Made by a program: the position numbers and the translations under genes
The notes under the pieces: model-generated
Told to the model about the DNA's origin: nothing
The model's database searches: none
The model's input: the letters and a program-made list of their open reading frames with translations, nothing else
Assembly (NCBI RefSeq): GCF_018617855.1
Contig: NZ_JACSKY010000001.1
Coordinates: 613,543 to 677,542, forward strand
From: Exiguobacterium qingdaonense
Lineage (GTDB): Bacteria > Bacillota > Bacilli > Exiguobacteriales > Exiguobacteriaceae
Direction: 5' to 3'
DNA length: 64,000 nt
In this document: one piece after another, positions 50,934 to 59,788 of the stretch
Position numbering within the stretch: the stretch's first letter is position 1
Layout: the number at the start of each line of letters is the position of its first letter

Positions 50934-52631
50934 CTACTCGTTTCGATTCATTTCACTCGTTTCGTCAATCGGTAGGAGGTTTCCTGCCTCATCAAAAAGA
51001 TTTTGAGCATATTTTGTCAAATCGTCCATCGTTTGCATCGTCTGTTCGACATCGACTGGTTCATCGGTCCGATCGTTCTCGTAAACATGAATCTGTTCAC
51101 CTAGTTCAATCGTGCGTGCAGTCAGACGGTGGAAGTACCGGTCGTGAGAGATCAGCAACAGTCCGCCCGGATAAACGGACAACGCCGCCTCGATCTGCTC
51201 ACGTGTCGCCACGTCCAAATAGTTCGTCGGTTCGTCGAGTGCCAACAGATGCGCATCGGAGAAATACAAGATCAGGAACGCAATCCGACATTTTTCCCCC
51301 ATGCTCGCCTCAGCAATCGGTCGGTATACATCATCTCGTCGGAACAGGAAGTGGGCGAGTAACGTCCGGGCCTCCGTCTCTCCAATCTGACCATGGGCAA
51401 GCAACACCTCGAGAAGCGTCCCTGTTTTCGGCAGACGTTCGAGCGTTTGTGAGAAATACCCGATCTTCAGACGAGGATGTCGTTTGACGATACCCGAGTA
51501 AGGCGCAGTCTCACCAATCAATACGTTCAATAACGTCGTCTTACCACTTCCGTTCGGTCCGACAATTGAGATGCGGCCCCCTTTTTGAATTGAGAAGGAA
51601 ATGGGCGAATAGAACGGCTTGTCATACCCAAACGCCATCTCCTCACACGTCAGCCACGTCTTCGCTTCGAGGTCATCCGCAGTGAAGCGGGCGGAGATGG
51701 TCTTCTCTTCTTTCGGTTTTTGTGGGCGATTCTCTTCAAGCTGCCTTAACTTTTGCTCCCTTGCTTTCATTTTAACGGCAAGATTGGCCGCTCCTTTTTG
51801 CGCTCCCGGGCTACGGACGCTCGCTGTCGCTTTCGCCTTCAAGTGCCACCCTTTGTACTGGGCAATCATCTCGAGAAGTTCTGCTTTTCGGCTCACGTAA
51901 CGGGCGTGGGCTCGCTCGTCGCGTAGACGTTCTTCTTCTTTTTGATGCTTATACGCTGTATAGTTTCCCAAATATCGCGTGACTTGTCCGTCCGACAGTT
52001 CAAGAATGACGGTCGCGATGTCGTCCATCAGTTGACGGTCGTGTGAGATGATGAGCACCGTCCCCTTGAACCGGTCCAACCACTTCGTGAGCCAGTCAAT
52101 CGACTCGAGATCCAAATGGTTCGTCGGTTCGTCGAGTAGGACGAGGTCCACTTGTCTCATCGTCAATGTCGATAGCTGGGCCCGCGTCTTCTCGCCCCCG
52201 CTCAACTCATTAATATTCCGGTCGAGATGTTCCTCTAACCCGAGTCGAGTCAACGCTCTTATCGCCTCTTGCTCTAAGCTATATACATCGAGCGCGAGTG
52301 CTTGTTCATAAGAGCGCATGACACGCACCTCGTCACCAGAATAAACGTCCTCGTACAGCGCATAACGTTCAGGGTCGCTCCGCATCGCCCATTCGAGCAC
52401 GGACATGTCCGACGATTCAATCGTCTGCCGGACGAGCCCGACCTCGCCTTGACATTCAACCGTCCCGGCTTGCGGGGACAACTCTCCTGTCACGAGTCGG
52501 AAGAGCGTCGTCTTCCCGCTTCCGTTCAATCCGAATAATACGGCACGCTCTCCTGCCGCGACGTCGAAGGCGACCGCTTCAAATAATGGTTTCCGGTCAT
52601 AGTCGAACCGGACTTGTTTGATTGATAACAT
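50934..52631 (-). CDS. ABC-F family ATPase (antibiotic-resistance or translation-factor type)
   Basis: A 565-residue soluble protein with two ABC domains (Walker A GLNGSGKTT and GPNGSGKTT; signatures LSGGEKTRA and ASMGEKCRI; Walker B DLVLLDEPTNHLD and HLLALDEPTNYLD) and the charged linker typical of ABC-F. No membrane domain. The second signature is altered to SMGEK. The frame begins three codons earlier at a GTG inside GCGAGGTG, so ATG 52631 is chosen. The leader has a nine-codon uORF and a terminator, a control scheme typical of drug-inducible ABC-F ribosome-protection proteins. Confidence 0.9.
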   Translation of the reverse strand: MLSIKQVRFDYDRKPLFEAVAFDVAAGERAVLFGLNGSGKTTLFRLVTGELSPQAGTVECQGEVGLVRQTIESSDMSVLEWAMRSDPERYALYEDVYSGDEVRVMRSYEQALALDVYSLEQEAIRALTRLGLEEHLDRNINELSGGEKTRAQLSTLTMRQVDLVLLDEPTNHLDLESIDWLTKWLDRFKGTVLIISHDRQLMDDIATVILELSDGQVTRYLGNYTAYKHQKEEERLRDERAHARYVSRKAELLEMIAQYKGWHLKAKATASVRSPGAQKGAANLAVKMKAREQKLRQLEENRPQKPKEEKTISARFTADDLEAKTWLTCEEMAFGYDKPFYSPISFSIQKGGRISIVGPNGSGKTTLLNVLIGETAPYSGIVKRHPRLKIGYFSQTLERLPKTGTLLEVLLAHGQIGETEARTLLAHFLFRRDDVYRPIAEASMGEKCRIAFLILYFSDAHLLALDEPTNYLDVATREQIEAALSVYPGGLLLISHDRYFHRLTARTIELGEQIHVYENDRTDEPVDVEQTMQTMDDLTKYAQNLFDEAGNLLPIDETSEMNRNE

Positions 52632-52669
52632 CTGTTTCACCTCGCTTATTAATCCGATACGCGATGAAA

Positions 52670-52702
52670 CAAAAAAACACCATCCGCTTCAAAGCGGTGG
52701 CG
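52670..52702 (-). terminator. Attenuator terminator in the ABC-F leader
   Basis: Minus strand: a hairpin with core CCGCTTTGAAGCGG extended by CACC/GGTG, followed by TTTTTTTG, ending only about 40 bases before the ABC-F start codon. A terminator in this place must be conditional. Confidence 0.8.
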
Positions 52703-52772
52703 TGAAGGAATCCGTTCAAAGAGGAAAAACGAGCGCTCCCCGCACTTGAAAAATGGACACACTTCACCCGTG

Positions 52773-52790
52773 ACTGTTCAAGCGAACAGT
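52773..52790 (-). repeat. Upstream leader hairpin of the ABC-F gene
   Basis: Perfect stem ACTGTTC/GAACAGT with a four-base loop, between the uORF and the attenuator terminator. It may act as an anti-anti-terminator or ribosome-sensing element. Confidence 0.65.
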
Positions 52791-52801
52791 GATGATTCGT
52801 C

Positions 52802-52831
52802 TCATCGTTGGAGTGAACGTGTTTTTTTCAT
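52802..52831 (-). CDS. Nine-residue leader peptide (uORF) of the ABC-F gene
   Basis: ATG to TGA encodes M-K-K-T-R-S-L-Q-R. AGAGAGG lies 11-12 bases upstream. Located at the 5' end of the leader, ahead of two hairpins and the attenuator. Short uORFs of this size control ABC-F and other ribosome-protection genes through drug-stalled ribosomes. The assignment rests on position and structure, not on homology. Confidence 0.55.
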   Translation of the reverse strand: MKKTRSLQR

Positions 52832-52997
52832 CGCACGGTGTACCTCTCTTTCCTAAGTTACTGTCACCTTATCAAATTGAAAGCGCATTCGCAACCATCC
52901 CACCCCACAATCTCCCATTTTTTCTACTCCTTTAGGCGGATGCGATGCACTCTTGTCCGCGTTATGATGACAGTATATTCGAACAGTGAGGTGATGC

Positions 52998-53906
52998 ATG
53001 ATGCGTCGACGCATCCTCGTTCCGAGTGCCGTCTTGGCGAGCGTCGGAACGTTTCTCTATACACGATTTAAACGACGGCTCCCCCGCCCTCGCTTTAAAT
53101 GGCCGAAACGTCCAGAACTGACAACCATTGATGAGACGCACGTGCAAGCGACGTGGATCGGGCATTCGACGGTCCTCATTCATTGGTATGGGCTCAAGAT
53201 TTTGACGGACCCGGTCTTCTCTAAACGAATCGGTGTGAACCTCGGTCCACTGACAATCGGAATGAAACGTCACACCGCTCCCGCCCTCTCGATCGAGGAT
53301 GTCGGCTCGGTCGACGTCATTCTACTTAGCCATGCCCATATGGATCACTTTGACCATAAAAGTTTGAAACGGCTCATCACACGAGAGACGATCGTCGTCT
53401 CCGCTCCGGGGACGAGTCGCCTACTTCGCCGGTACCCGAGCCTGCAGACGCTCGAGTTGCATCCGCATGACAAAGTGACGCTCGCGAACGGGCTCGACGT
53501 CCGCGCCATCCCCGTCAAGCATTGGGGCAACCGATTCCCGTGGGACAAGCATATGGGGTATAACGGATATCTACTTAAATATAAAGGGATTCGTATGCTG
53601 TTCGCGGGAGACACGGCGTATACCGACTCCTTTAAAGGACTTGCCGACCGTGAACCGATCGACCTCGCCTTCTTCCCAATCGGCGCCTATCAACCGGACT
53701 CGTTCCAGGAGGCGCACTGCACCCCAGAACAGGCTTGGATGATGTACAAAGAGAGCGGGGCGAAGCGCTTCTTCCCGATGCATTGGGACACGTTCGTCCT
53801 TTCTTATGAACCGGTCGAGGAACCGTATCACCGTCTCGTCGCGGCCGCAAAACTGGACCGTGACCAAATTGTGATCAAGGCGCACGGGGAAAGCATCCGT
53901 CTATAG
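52998..53906 (+). CDS. MBL-fold metallohydrolase (UlaG/NAPE-PLD-like)
   Basis: A 302-residue protein with a basic N-terminal hydrophobic segment and a metallo-beta-lactamase fold: LLSHAHMDHFDH (HxHxDH), a later AIPVKHWGN, FAGDTAYTDS (metal Asp) and FPMHWDTF. It resembles NAPE-PLD/UlaG-type hydrolases and is a distant paralogue of the gene at 61667-62764. GAGGTGATGC precedes the ATG. Substrate unknown, possibly a phospholipid. Confidence 0.87.
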   Translation: MMRRRILVPSAVLASVGTFLYTRFKRRLPRPRFKWPKRPELTTIDETHVQATWIGHSTVLIHWYGLKILTDPVFSKRIGVNLGPLTIGMKRHTAPALSIEDVGSVDVILLSHAHMDHFDHKSLKRLITRETIVVSAPGTSRLLRRYPSLQTLELHPHDKVTLANGLDVRAIPVKHWGNRFPWDKHMGYNGYLLKYKGIRMLFAGDTAYTDSFKGLADREPIDLAFFPIGAYQPDSFQEAHCTPEQAWMMYKESGAKRFFPMHWDTFVLSYEPVEEPYHRLVAAAKLDRDQIVIKAHGESIRL

Positions 53907-53966
53907 TTTTTACTTTCCCTTCATCCAAAATTTCGGTAACGTTAGAGACGAGAGGGAGGGATTATT

Positions 53967-54800
53967 ATGGAATGGACGACGTTGAATAATGACGTCAAGA
54001 TGCCGATGCTCGGACTCGGTGTCTATAAGGTCGAAGACGGTGCGGTGACGGTCGATACGGTCAAAGCCGCGCTCGCTGCGGACTATCGCTTGATCGATAC
54101 GGCCGCCATTTATCAAAACGAAGAAAGTGTCGGACAGGCGCTACGTGAAGCAGACGTCCGACGAGAGGACGTGTTTGTCACGACGAAACTTTGGAATGAG
54201 TTTCACGGATTTGATGAAGCGCTCCAAGCGTTTCAAGATAGTCTTGACCGACTCGGTCTCGAGTACGTCGACTTATTCCTCATCCACTGGCCGATGCCAC
54301 GTTTCGGCAAGTTCGTCGAAACGTACAAGGCGCTCGAACAGCTGTACGAGGAAGGACGCGTCCGGGCGATTGGTGTCTCAAATTTTGAAGTCGAACATTT
54401 GGAACAAATCATCCAATCATGCTCAATCGTCCCGGCGGTGAACCAGGTAGAGATCCATCCATATTTGTCTCAGAAGGAACTGATTGCTTTCTGCAAACGA
54501 TATGACATCCAAATTCAGGCGTGGAGCCCACTCATGAAAGGTCGTGAAGCGCTCGAAGATGACACGATTGTCGAGATCGCGAATGCTCACGGCAAGTCAC
54601 CGGCCCAAGTCATCTTGCGCTGGCACTTACAGAACGGTGTCGGGGTCATTCCAAAATCGGTGACGCCGAGTCGAATTCAAGAGAATATACAGGTATTCGA
54701 CTTCACGTTGACGAATGAAGAGATGGCAGCCATCGATGCGCTCAACCGTGATGAGCGGACCGGCTCCGATCCGAAAGAGATGCATAAAATCCACTATTGA
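53967..54800 (+). CDS. Aldo/keto reductase
   Basis: A 277-residue (beta/alpha)8 NADPH oxidoreductase. The catalytic tetrad is in DTAAIYQNEESVG (Asp and Tyr), TTKLW (Lys) and LIHWPMP (His). The C-terminal NADP-binding region has IPKSVTPSRIQEN. Similar to YvgN/YtbE-type glyoxal or methylglyoxal reductases. GAGGGAGGGA precedes the ATG. Likely cotranscribed with the PH-domain gene 12 bases downstream. Confidence 0.93.
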   Translation: MEWTTLNNDVKMPMLGLGVYKVEDGAVTVDTVKAALAADYRLIDTAAIYQNEESVGQALREADVRREDVFVTTKLWNEFHGFDEALQAFQDSLDRLGLEYVDLFLIHWPMPRFGKFVETYKALEQLYEEGRVRAIGVSNFEVEHLEQIIQSCSIVPAVNQVEIHPYLSQKELIAFCKRYDIQIQAWSPLMKGREALEDDTIVEIANAHGKSPAQVILRWHLQNGVGVIPKSVTPSRIQENIQVFDFTLTNEEMAAIDALNRDERTGSDPKEMHKIHY

Positions 54801-54812
54801 GGAGTGAATGAC

Positions 54813-55427
54813 ATGTTCAAAAAACTAGCTTCTGATTTGACCGGCTTCAGTGATATCGGTGAGGTGATTGACCCGTCCGACTTCGATAAGGCGGATGCGG
54901 ATGATTACGTCCTTCACGAGGACGATGAGAAAATTTATTTCTTGATCAAGTCAAAATCAGATGAGTATTGTTTCACCAACTTGTCGATGATCCACCTCGA
55001 TGGAACGAGCGCCATCAGTTCGAAGCGCGTCCTCTATCGTTATCCGTATGCCCATTATCCGATTAAGCACGTCATGTTCGAGACGGCGGGTACGGTCGAC
55101 CTCGATGTTGAAGTCAAATTCTCGATTGGCGACAAAGCGTATTCAATCGATATTAACAAGAAGCAAATCGAACACGTGAAAGACTTGTACAAGGCACTAC
55201 TTGCTATCGAAGAGATTCAACGAGACGGACGTCGCATGATGGAGTATGCGAACACGTCGCTCACGCACTCGGTCTCCATCTTGAGCGGACTCCGTGAAGG
55301 TGACATGAACGTGCCGAACACGTTCAAAGAATTGAACGAGCAATCGTTCGATTGGCTACAACGACACTACCGTGAGTCGAATCGAAAAGACTTCGGTTCG
55401 GTGTACGAGAAATACATCAATAATTGA
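54813..55427 (+). CDS. Bacterial PH-domain protein (YvbH-like)
   Basis: A 204-residue cytoplasmic protein: a PH-like domain (about 35-130, YCFTNLSMIHLDGTSAISSKRVLYRYPYAHYPIKHVMFET) and a C-terminal helical extension as in B. subtilis YvbH. Start at the ATG 54813; the GTG three codons earlier overlaps GAGGAG. Function unknown. Confidence 0.78.
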   Translation: MFKKLASDLTGFSDIGEVIDPSDFDKADADDYVLHEDDEKIYFLIKSKSDEYCFTNLSMIHLDGTSAISSKRVLYRYPYAHYPIKHVMFETAGTVDLDVEVKFSIGDKAYSIDINKKQIEHVKDLYKALLAIEEIQRDGRRMMEYANTSLTHSVSILSGLREGDMNVPNTFKELNEQSFDWLQRHYRESNRKDFGSVYEKYINN

Positions 55428-55470
55428 AAAGAGCTCCTCTCAGGAAGATTTCCTGATGAGGAGCTCTTTT
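55427..55470. terminator. Strong bidirectional terminator
   Basis: AAAAGAGCTCCTC pairs with GAGGAGCTCTTTT and an inner CAGGAAga/TTTCCTG stem extends it; A and T runs on either side serve both converging genes. Confidence 0.92.
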
Positions 55471-55978
55471 ACGTTTCGTCAATCAACTTTTGGGCCAACC
55501 GCTGATACAAGTGGCTCATATGAACGGCAGATGCGATAGCGAGCGCACGTTGTACGTCGTTCGTTTCCTTATTCAAAAGCGTCTCCGCCTGAACTTCGAA
55601 CGCTTCTAAGTTTTTCACTTTCTGCACTTGGTACGCCTCATAAAAGTCCTCAAGCGAGAACGTCTCATCCGACTCGTTTAACGGCCGGAGCGTCTCCTTA
55701 ATATCGTTTATCGACAACAGACCTTTCATCTCATAAATCAAACTAAGTAACATCAGATGTTCGTTCGTATACTTTTTATTTTTGACGGGATGGAACAGCT
55801 TGCCTTTGGCGTAATTGTTAATCATCGTCTTCGTCAAAATCGTCTCATCCTCGTCCCGCTTCATCTTCCCATAATGTTGCTCGAACAACTGGATGACCTG
55901 GTCCATGTATAAATCAATCGTCGGCAACACGTCCCGCGGGAGCGTTCCTTCCGTTTCAGTAATGTTCTTCGCTTTCAT
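55469..55978 (-). CDS. DUF1836 protein
   Basis: A 169-residue protein with the DUF1836 pattern (LPTIDLYMDQVIQLFEQHY, then TKTMINNYAKGKLFHPVKNKKYTNEHLMLLSLIYEMKGLLSINDI), which reads as a helix-turn-helix region. The start at 55978 follows GAGGTGAGG; the 13-codon extension upstream is discarded. Probably a DNA-binding regulator. It lies divergent from the hemolysin III gene. Confidence 0.8.
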   Translation of the reverse strand: MKAKNITETEGTLPRDVLPTIDLYMDQVIQLFEQHYGKMKRDEDETILTKTMINNYAKGKLFHPVKNKKYTNEHLMLLSLIYEMKGLLSINDIKETLRPLNESDETFSLEDFYEAYQVQKVKNLEAFEVQAETLLNKETNDVQRALAIASAVHMSHLYQRLAQKLIDET

Positions 55979-56104
55979 CCGCCTCACCTCGTCTTTAAGT
56001 ATAAAGATAACTTCCATTTGTCGAAAGGTATACCTTGCTGTTTTTTCCTCTTCAGTATATCATGTAGTTATCAATACTACATGATGTGATAAGGAGTGTT
56101 TTTC

Positions 56105-56749
56105 ATGCATTCGATTTTCCGTGAACCAATCAACGCGCTGACGCATCTCGCCGGTGCGCTTCTCGCTTTCATCGCACTCATCGCGATGGTCGTCAAGGCG
56201 TCTCTTCTCGGCTCGCCGCTCGCGATCATGGCTGCGATTCTATTTGGGATTAGTCTCGTCTTTCTCTATTTGTCGTCAGGTCTATACCATAGCATCATCG
56301 CCTCGCCGAACGTCATCGCTTTCTTCCGGAGAATCGACCATGCGATGATTTATGCGTTGATCGCGGGTACATACGCGCCGCTCACGCTACTCGCGCTCGA
56401 GGGACCGACACGTTGGGTTCTCTTCGGTACGGTACATGCACTCGCCTTGTTCGGCATCGTCTTCAAACTCGTCTGGTTCCATGCCCCGCGTTTCTTATCG
56501 ACCGCGCTCTACATCGGGATGGGCTGGTTGTCCGTCTTCTTTATCGGACCGCTCCATGACGTGATCGGCAATGCCGGCATCTTTTGGCTCGTCCTCGGGG
56601 GCGTCATGTATACGATCGGTGGTCTTATTTACGGGTTCAAGCCGAAGTTCGTCAACTGGCGAGGTTGGGGATTCCATGAAGTGTTCCATTTGTTCATCTT
56701 GTTCGGAAGCTTTGCCCACTTCGTTTGTGTGTTCTGGTACGTCTTTTAA
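56105..56749 (+). CDS. Hemolysin III (HlyIII/PAQR) family protein
   Basis: A 214-residue protein with seven helices and the zinc-site motifs of the PAQR/HlyIII family: NALTHLAGALLA, LSSGLYHS and WGFHEVFHLFILFGSFAHF. AAGGAGTG precedes the ATG at 56105. Function in bacteria is not settled; the haemolysin name is historical. Confidence 0.9.
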   Translation: MHSIFREPINALTHLAGALLAFIALIAMVVKASLLGSPLAIMAAILFGISLVFLYLSSGLYHSIIASPNVIAFFRRIDHAMIYALIAGTYAPLTLLALEGPTRWVLFGTVHALALFGIVFKLVWFHAPRFLSTALYIGMGWLSVFFIGPLHDVIGNAGIFWLVLGGVMYTIGGLIYGFKPKFVNWRGWGFHEVFHLFILFGSFAHFVCVFWYVF

Positions 56750-56776
56750 GTCCTCCTCGTGGAGGGCTTTTTTGTG
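56750..56776 (+). terminator. Terminator of the hemolysin III gene
   Basis: GTCCTCCTCGTGGAGGGC hairpin followed by TTTTTT. Confidence 0.85.
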
Positions 56777-56835
56777 AGCCGTTTCCTGTACTTTGATTTC
56801 AAGATTTCCTACACTAAGGATAGGAGGGATTCACT

Positions 56836-57531
56836 ATGAAAATTGAAGTATGGTCAGATTATGTCTGCCCGTTTTGTTATATCGGGAAGCGTCGCTTAGA
56901 AGAGGCGCTCGAACAGTTCCCACAGGCGGACCAAGTGGAAGTCGAATTCAAGAGTTTCGAACTCGACCCGAACGCGCCGACGAACGATTCACGTACTATC
57001 TATGAGGCACTCGCGACAAAATATCGTATGCCGATCGAGCAAGCAAAAGGCACGACGGCACAAGTTGCCGCTCAAGCCCGTGAAGTCGGTCTCGACTATG
57101 ATTTTGAGAACATGGTCGTCACAGGAACGCTCGACTCGCACCGTTTGACGCACTATGCGAAGACGGTCGGGAAAGAAAAAGAACTGTCTGAGGCGTTGCT
57201 ACAGGCTTACTTTGTGGACGCGAAACATATCGGGAACCACGATGTCCTTCTTGAAATCGCGACGAGCGTCGGTCTCGACCAAGACGCGGTACGTGACGTC
57301 TTGACGACTGACGTGTATACGGAAGACGTCCGTGCCGAAGAAAAACGCGCCAGCGACCTCGGCATCACGGGCGTCCCGTTCTTCGTATTCGACAACAAAT
57401 ACGGGGTATCCGGTGCGCAACCGACGGAAGCGTTCACGCAAGTGCTCGAAAAAGTCTGGTCAGAGAACAATCCGACGATTCAAGTCCTGTCGAACGGTGC
57501 GACGTGCACGGATGACAACTGTGATGTTTGA
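56836..57531 (+). CDS. DsbA-family oxidoreductase (FrnE-like)
   Basis: A 231-residue thioredoxin-fold protein with the CPFC active site at residues 11-14 (DYVCPFCYIGKRR), a helical insertion, and GVPFFVFDNKYGVSGAQP near the C-terminus (cis-Pro loop). No signal peptide, so cytoplasmic. A C-terminal Cys pair (TCTDDNC) may act as a second redox site. AGGAGGGA precedes the ATG. FrnE relatives protect against oxidative stress. Confidence 0.92.
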   Translation: MKIEVWSDYVCPFCYIGKRRLEEALEQFPQADQVEVEFKSFELDPNAPTNDSRTIYEALATKYRMPIEQAKGTTAQVAAQAREVGLDYDFENMVVTGTLDSHRLTHYAKTVGKEKELSEALLQAYFVDAKHIGNHDVLLEIATSVGLDQDAVRDVLTTDVYTEDVRAEEKRASDLGITGVPFFVFDNKYGVSGAQPTEAFTQVLEKVWSENNPTIQVLSNGATCTDDNCDV

Positions 57532-57537
57532 TTCATG

Positions 57538-57564
57538 AAGAAGCCGACGCTCGGCTTCTTTTTT
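57538..57564 (+). terminator. Terminator of the frnE-like gene
   Basis: GAAGAAGCCGA/TCGGCTTCTT stem with a short loop followed by TTTTTT. Confidence 0.9.
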
Positions 57565-57628
57565 GTGGTATTCTTCATCTCACTACTTGATAATAGTGAT
57601 TAACATATAAGAATCGAGGACTACAACT

Positions 57629-58846
57629 ATGTGGAAAAATCGGAACGTCTGGATCATCTTGACGGGCGAGTTCGTCGCCGGTCTCGGTCTATGGCTCGGC
57701 ATCATCGGGAACTTGGAGTTCATGCAGGACCGGGTCCCGTCTGACTTCGTGAAAGCCGTCATTCTCGCCATCGGCCTACTCGCCGGGGTCGCCATCGGTC
57801 CGCTCGCGGGTCGTTTGACCGATCAAGGTTCAAAGAAAAACATCATGCTCATCTCGAGCATCGTTCGGGCGCTTAGCGTCCTCTTCATGTTCGTCGCCAT
57901 CGAGACGAACTCGGTCGTGTGGATGGTCGTTTTCTTGATCATCTTGCAAGGGTCGGCTGCTTTTTACTTCCCTGCCCTACAAGCAGCGATCCCGCTCATC
58001 GTAAAGGAACGGGAGCTACTCGCCTTGAACGGTGTCCATATGAACGTCTCGACATTATCGCGCGTCATCGGGACGGCGATTGCCGGTGTCCTATTGACAC
58101 TCATCTCGCTACGTAACGTCTATGCCCTCTCACTCGTCGCCTACTTGTTGCTTGCGGTCGCGACGCTCTTCTTGAAGTTAGATGAAACGAAGACGCCGTC
58201 CGCGAAAAAAGTCGATGCGAACGTATCGAGCGGTTTCAAAGACGTCTTCCCAATCATCAAATCGATTCCGGTCATCTTCATGACCCTTGTCATGACGCTC
58301 ATCCCGCTCCTTTTTATCGGGGGCTTCAACTTGCTCGTCATCAACATCAGTGAACTGCAGGACTCGACCGCAATCAAAGGATGGATCTATACGGCGGAAG
58401 GAGTCGCCTTCATGACGGGCGCGTTCATGATCAAACGGATCGGTGAAAAGTTCTCGGCGTTCTCGATCTTGTTCGCTTTCTCCTTCTTGATTGGGGTCGC
58501 ACAACTCATGCTTTATTTCGCGGACATCCCGTTCATGTCCATTGCCGCATTCGTGTTGTTCGGCTTCTCGGTCGGATGTTTCTTCCCAACGGCGGTCACG
58601 ATTTTCCAGACACGGATGCCAAAAGATTATCACGGCCGCTTCTTCTCGTTTCGTAACATGCTCGACCGGATCATTTTCCAAATCGTCCTTCTCGTGACAG
58701 GGTTCTTCCTCGATTTGATTGGACTTCAGCTCATGGTCGTCTTGTTCGGAATCAGTTCGATTGCGATGACGGCTTCGTTCCTCGTCTATACGCGTAAACA
58801 TAAACTGCATATCGAAGAAGACGCTGCTGAGAAGATATCCTCTTAA
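57629..58846 (+). CDS. MFS transporter
   Basis: A 405-residue, 12-helix major facilitator with the motif-A-like loop GPLAGRLTDQGSKKNIMLIS between helices 2 and 3 and the type of sequence seen in drug or macrolide-type exporters of Bacillales. Start after GAGGAC. Substrate unknown. Followed directly by IS30-family debris. Confidence 0.87.
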   Translation: MWKNRNVWIILTGEFVAGLGLWLGIIGNLEFMQDRVPSDFVKAVILAIGLLAGVAIGPLAGRLTDQGSKKNIMLISSIVRALSVLFMFVAIETNSVVWMVVFLIILQGSAAFYFPALQAAIPLIVKERELLALNGVHMNVSTLSRVIGTAIAGVLLTLISLRNVYALSLVAYLLLAVATLFLKLDETKTPSAKKVDANVSSGFKDVFPIIKSIPVIFMTLVMTLIPLLFIGGFNLLVINISELQDSTAIKGWIYTAEGVAFMTGAFMIKRIGEKFSAFSILFAFSFLIGVAQLMLYFADIPFMSIAAFVLFGFSVGCFFPTAVTIFQTRMPKDYHGRFFSFRNMLDRIIFQIVLLVTGFFLDLIGLQLMVVLFGISSIAMTASFLVYTRKHKLHIEEDAAEKISS

Positions 58847-58861
58847 TAAAAAAAACAAGCG

Positions 58862-59140
58862 ATGATTGTTTATCAAATTAAGCACAACAATTCCTCGACC
58901 GTACGTTGACCTTTGCGAAGTCTGTTCTTTTCGGGAAGAACTTACGGAGGAGTCCGTTGGCATTCTCTTTGTTCCCCCGTTGCCAAGAAGAGTATGTGTC
59001 GGCGAGTTTCGTCTTAGCGCCACAACAGGATTTCGCCTTCTCATATAGCGCATCTGTGCACGTCCCTACTCGTAGCCGGGTTCATGGGCTTTTTTGTGTT
59101 CACTTTTGGGTGTTGCACTTAATTTTATAATTCACCCTAT
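58862..59140 (-). mobile_element. IS30-family relic (copy B), both ends preserved
   Basis: Left end GTTTATCAAATTAAGCACAA and right end GGTGTTGCACTTAATTTTAT are inverted repeats of each other. Between them the minus strand still encodes a transposase C-terminal piece (SWQRGNKENANGLLRKFFPKRTDFAKV, at about 58900-58990), the IS30 family motif containing the DDE glutamate. About 280 bp remain of an element normally over 1 kb. An internally deleted, non-autonomous copy. Confidence 0.8.
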
Positions 59141-59225
59141 ACAAATCTTTCATATCGATGGCATTCATGCTATCATAAAGGTAATCATATTGAGTAAAGG
59201 TTGAAGTTTATGTCCTATGACATTA

Positions 59226-59230
59226 TTTAC
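59226..59230 (+). other. TTTAC target/left cleavage site of the IS200/IS605 element
   Basis: The same TTTAC precedes the deletion derivative at 10249. IS608-type elements insert 3' of TTAC. It would also serve as the likely target-adjacent motif for the TnpB nuclease (inference). Confidence 0.75.
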
Positions 59231-59382
59231 AGAATTTCCGAGCTTTCATCCCACTCCTTTAGGGGTGGGATGAAAGCTCGGCAGGATGCGGAGTGTCAGT
59301 AAAGAATCCGAAGGTTTTGGCGCTTCAAGTATCTGGAAATTTTCTTGTTGCAGTTTGTTGGTTAAACTGACACGATATTGAT

Positions 59383-59784
59383 ATGGAAACCAACTATAGA
59401 AGAACTCATACTACTGTTTCTCTAATCCATTATCACTTCGTCTTCTGTCCTCGATACAGAAGAAAGATATTCCTTCGTAACGATGTAGAAATACGTTTCA
59501 AAGGTTTGATGTCCGAAATATGCGAAGGACTGAATATCAAAATGATAGCCTTGGAATGTGATAAAAATTATACGCATATGTTCCTCAACGCCCCTCCAAC
59601 ACTGAGTCCTGCTGACATCATGGCAAAAATAAAGGGAGTAACATCTAAAAAGTTAAGAGAGGAATTTCCTCATCTTCAACATTTGCCGAGTCTCTGGACA
59701 CGATCCTATTTCGTCTCCACCGCTGGAAATGTATCGAGCGAAACGATTAAACGTTATGTTGAACAACAAAAAACAAGAGGGTGA
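59383..59784 (+). CDS. tnpA: IS200/IS605 transposase TnpA (Y1), HUH motif altered
   Basis: A 133-residue Y1 transposase: HYHFVFCPRYRRKIF near the N-terminus, LPTLSPADIMAKIKGVTSK-type centre and the C-terminal helix SSETIKRYVEQQ with the catalytic Tyr. The HUH segment normally reads D-H-x-H; here it is C-D-K-N-Y-T-H-M-F, that is, the first His is Tyr and the preceding Asp is Asn. Both are single-base transitions. The enzyme is therefore likely inactive unless this is a sequence error. Full length otherwise. Confidence 0.88.
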   Translation: METNYRRTHTTVSLIHYHFVFCPRYRRKIFLRNDVEIRFKGLMSEICEGLNIKMIALECDKNYTHMFLNAPPTLSPADIMAKIKGVTSKKLREEFPHLQHLPSLWTRSYFVSTAGNVSSETIKRYVEQQKTRG

Positions 59785-59788
59785 CACC

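Noticed and set aside
59210..59302. Short ORF beginning MSYDIIYR that continues into the IS left end
   Set aside because: Only the first seven codons precede the IS; the remainder is left-end hairpin sequence. It was kept only as a possible toxin start.
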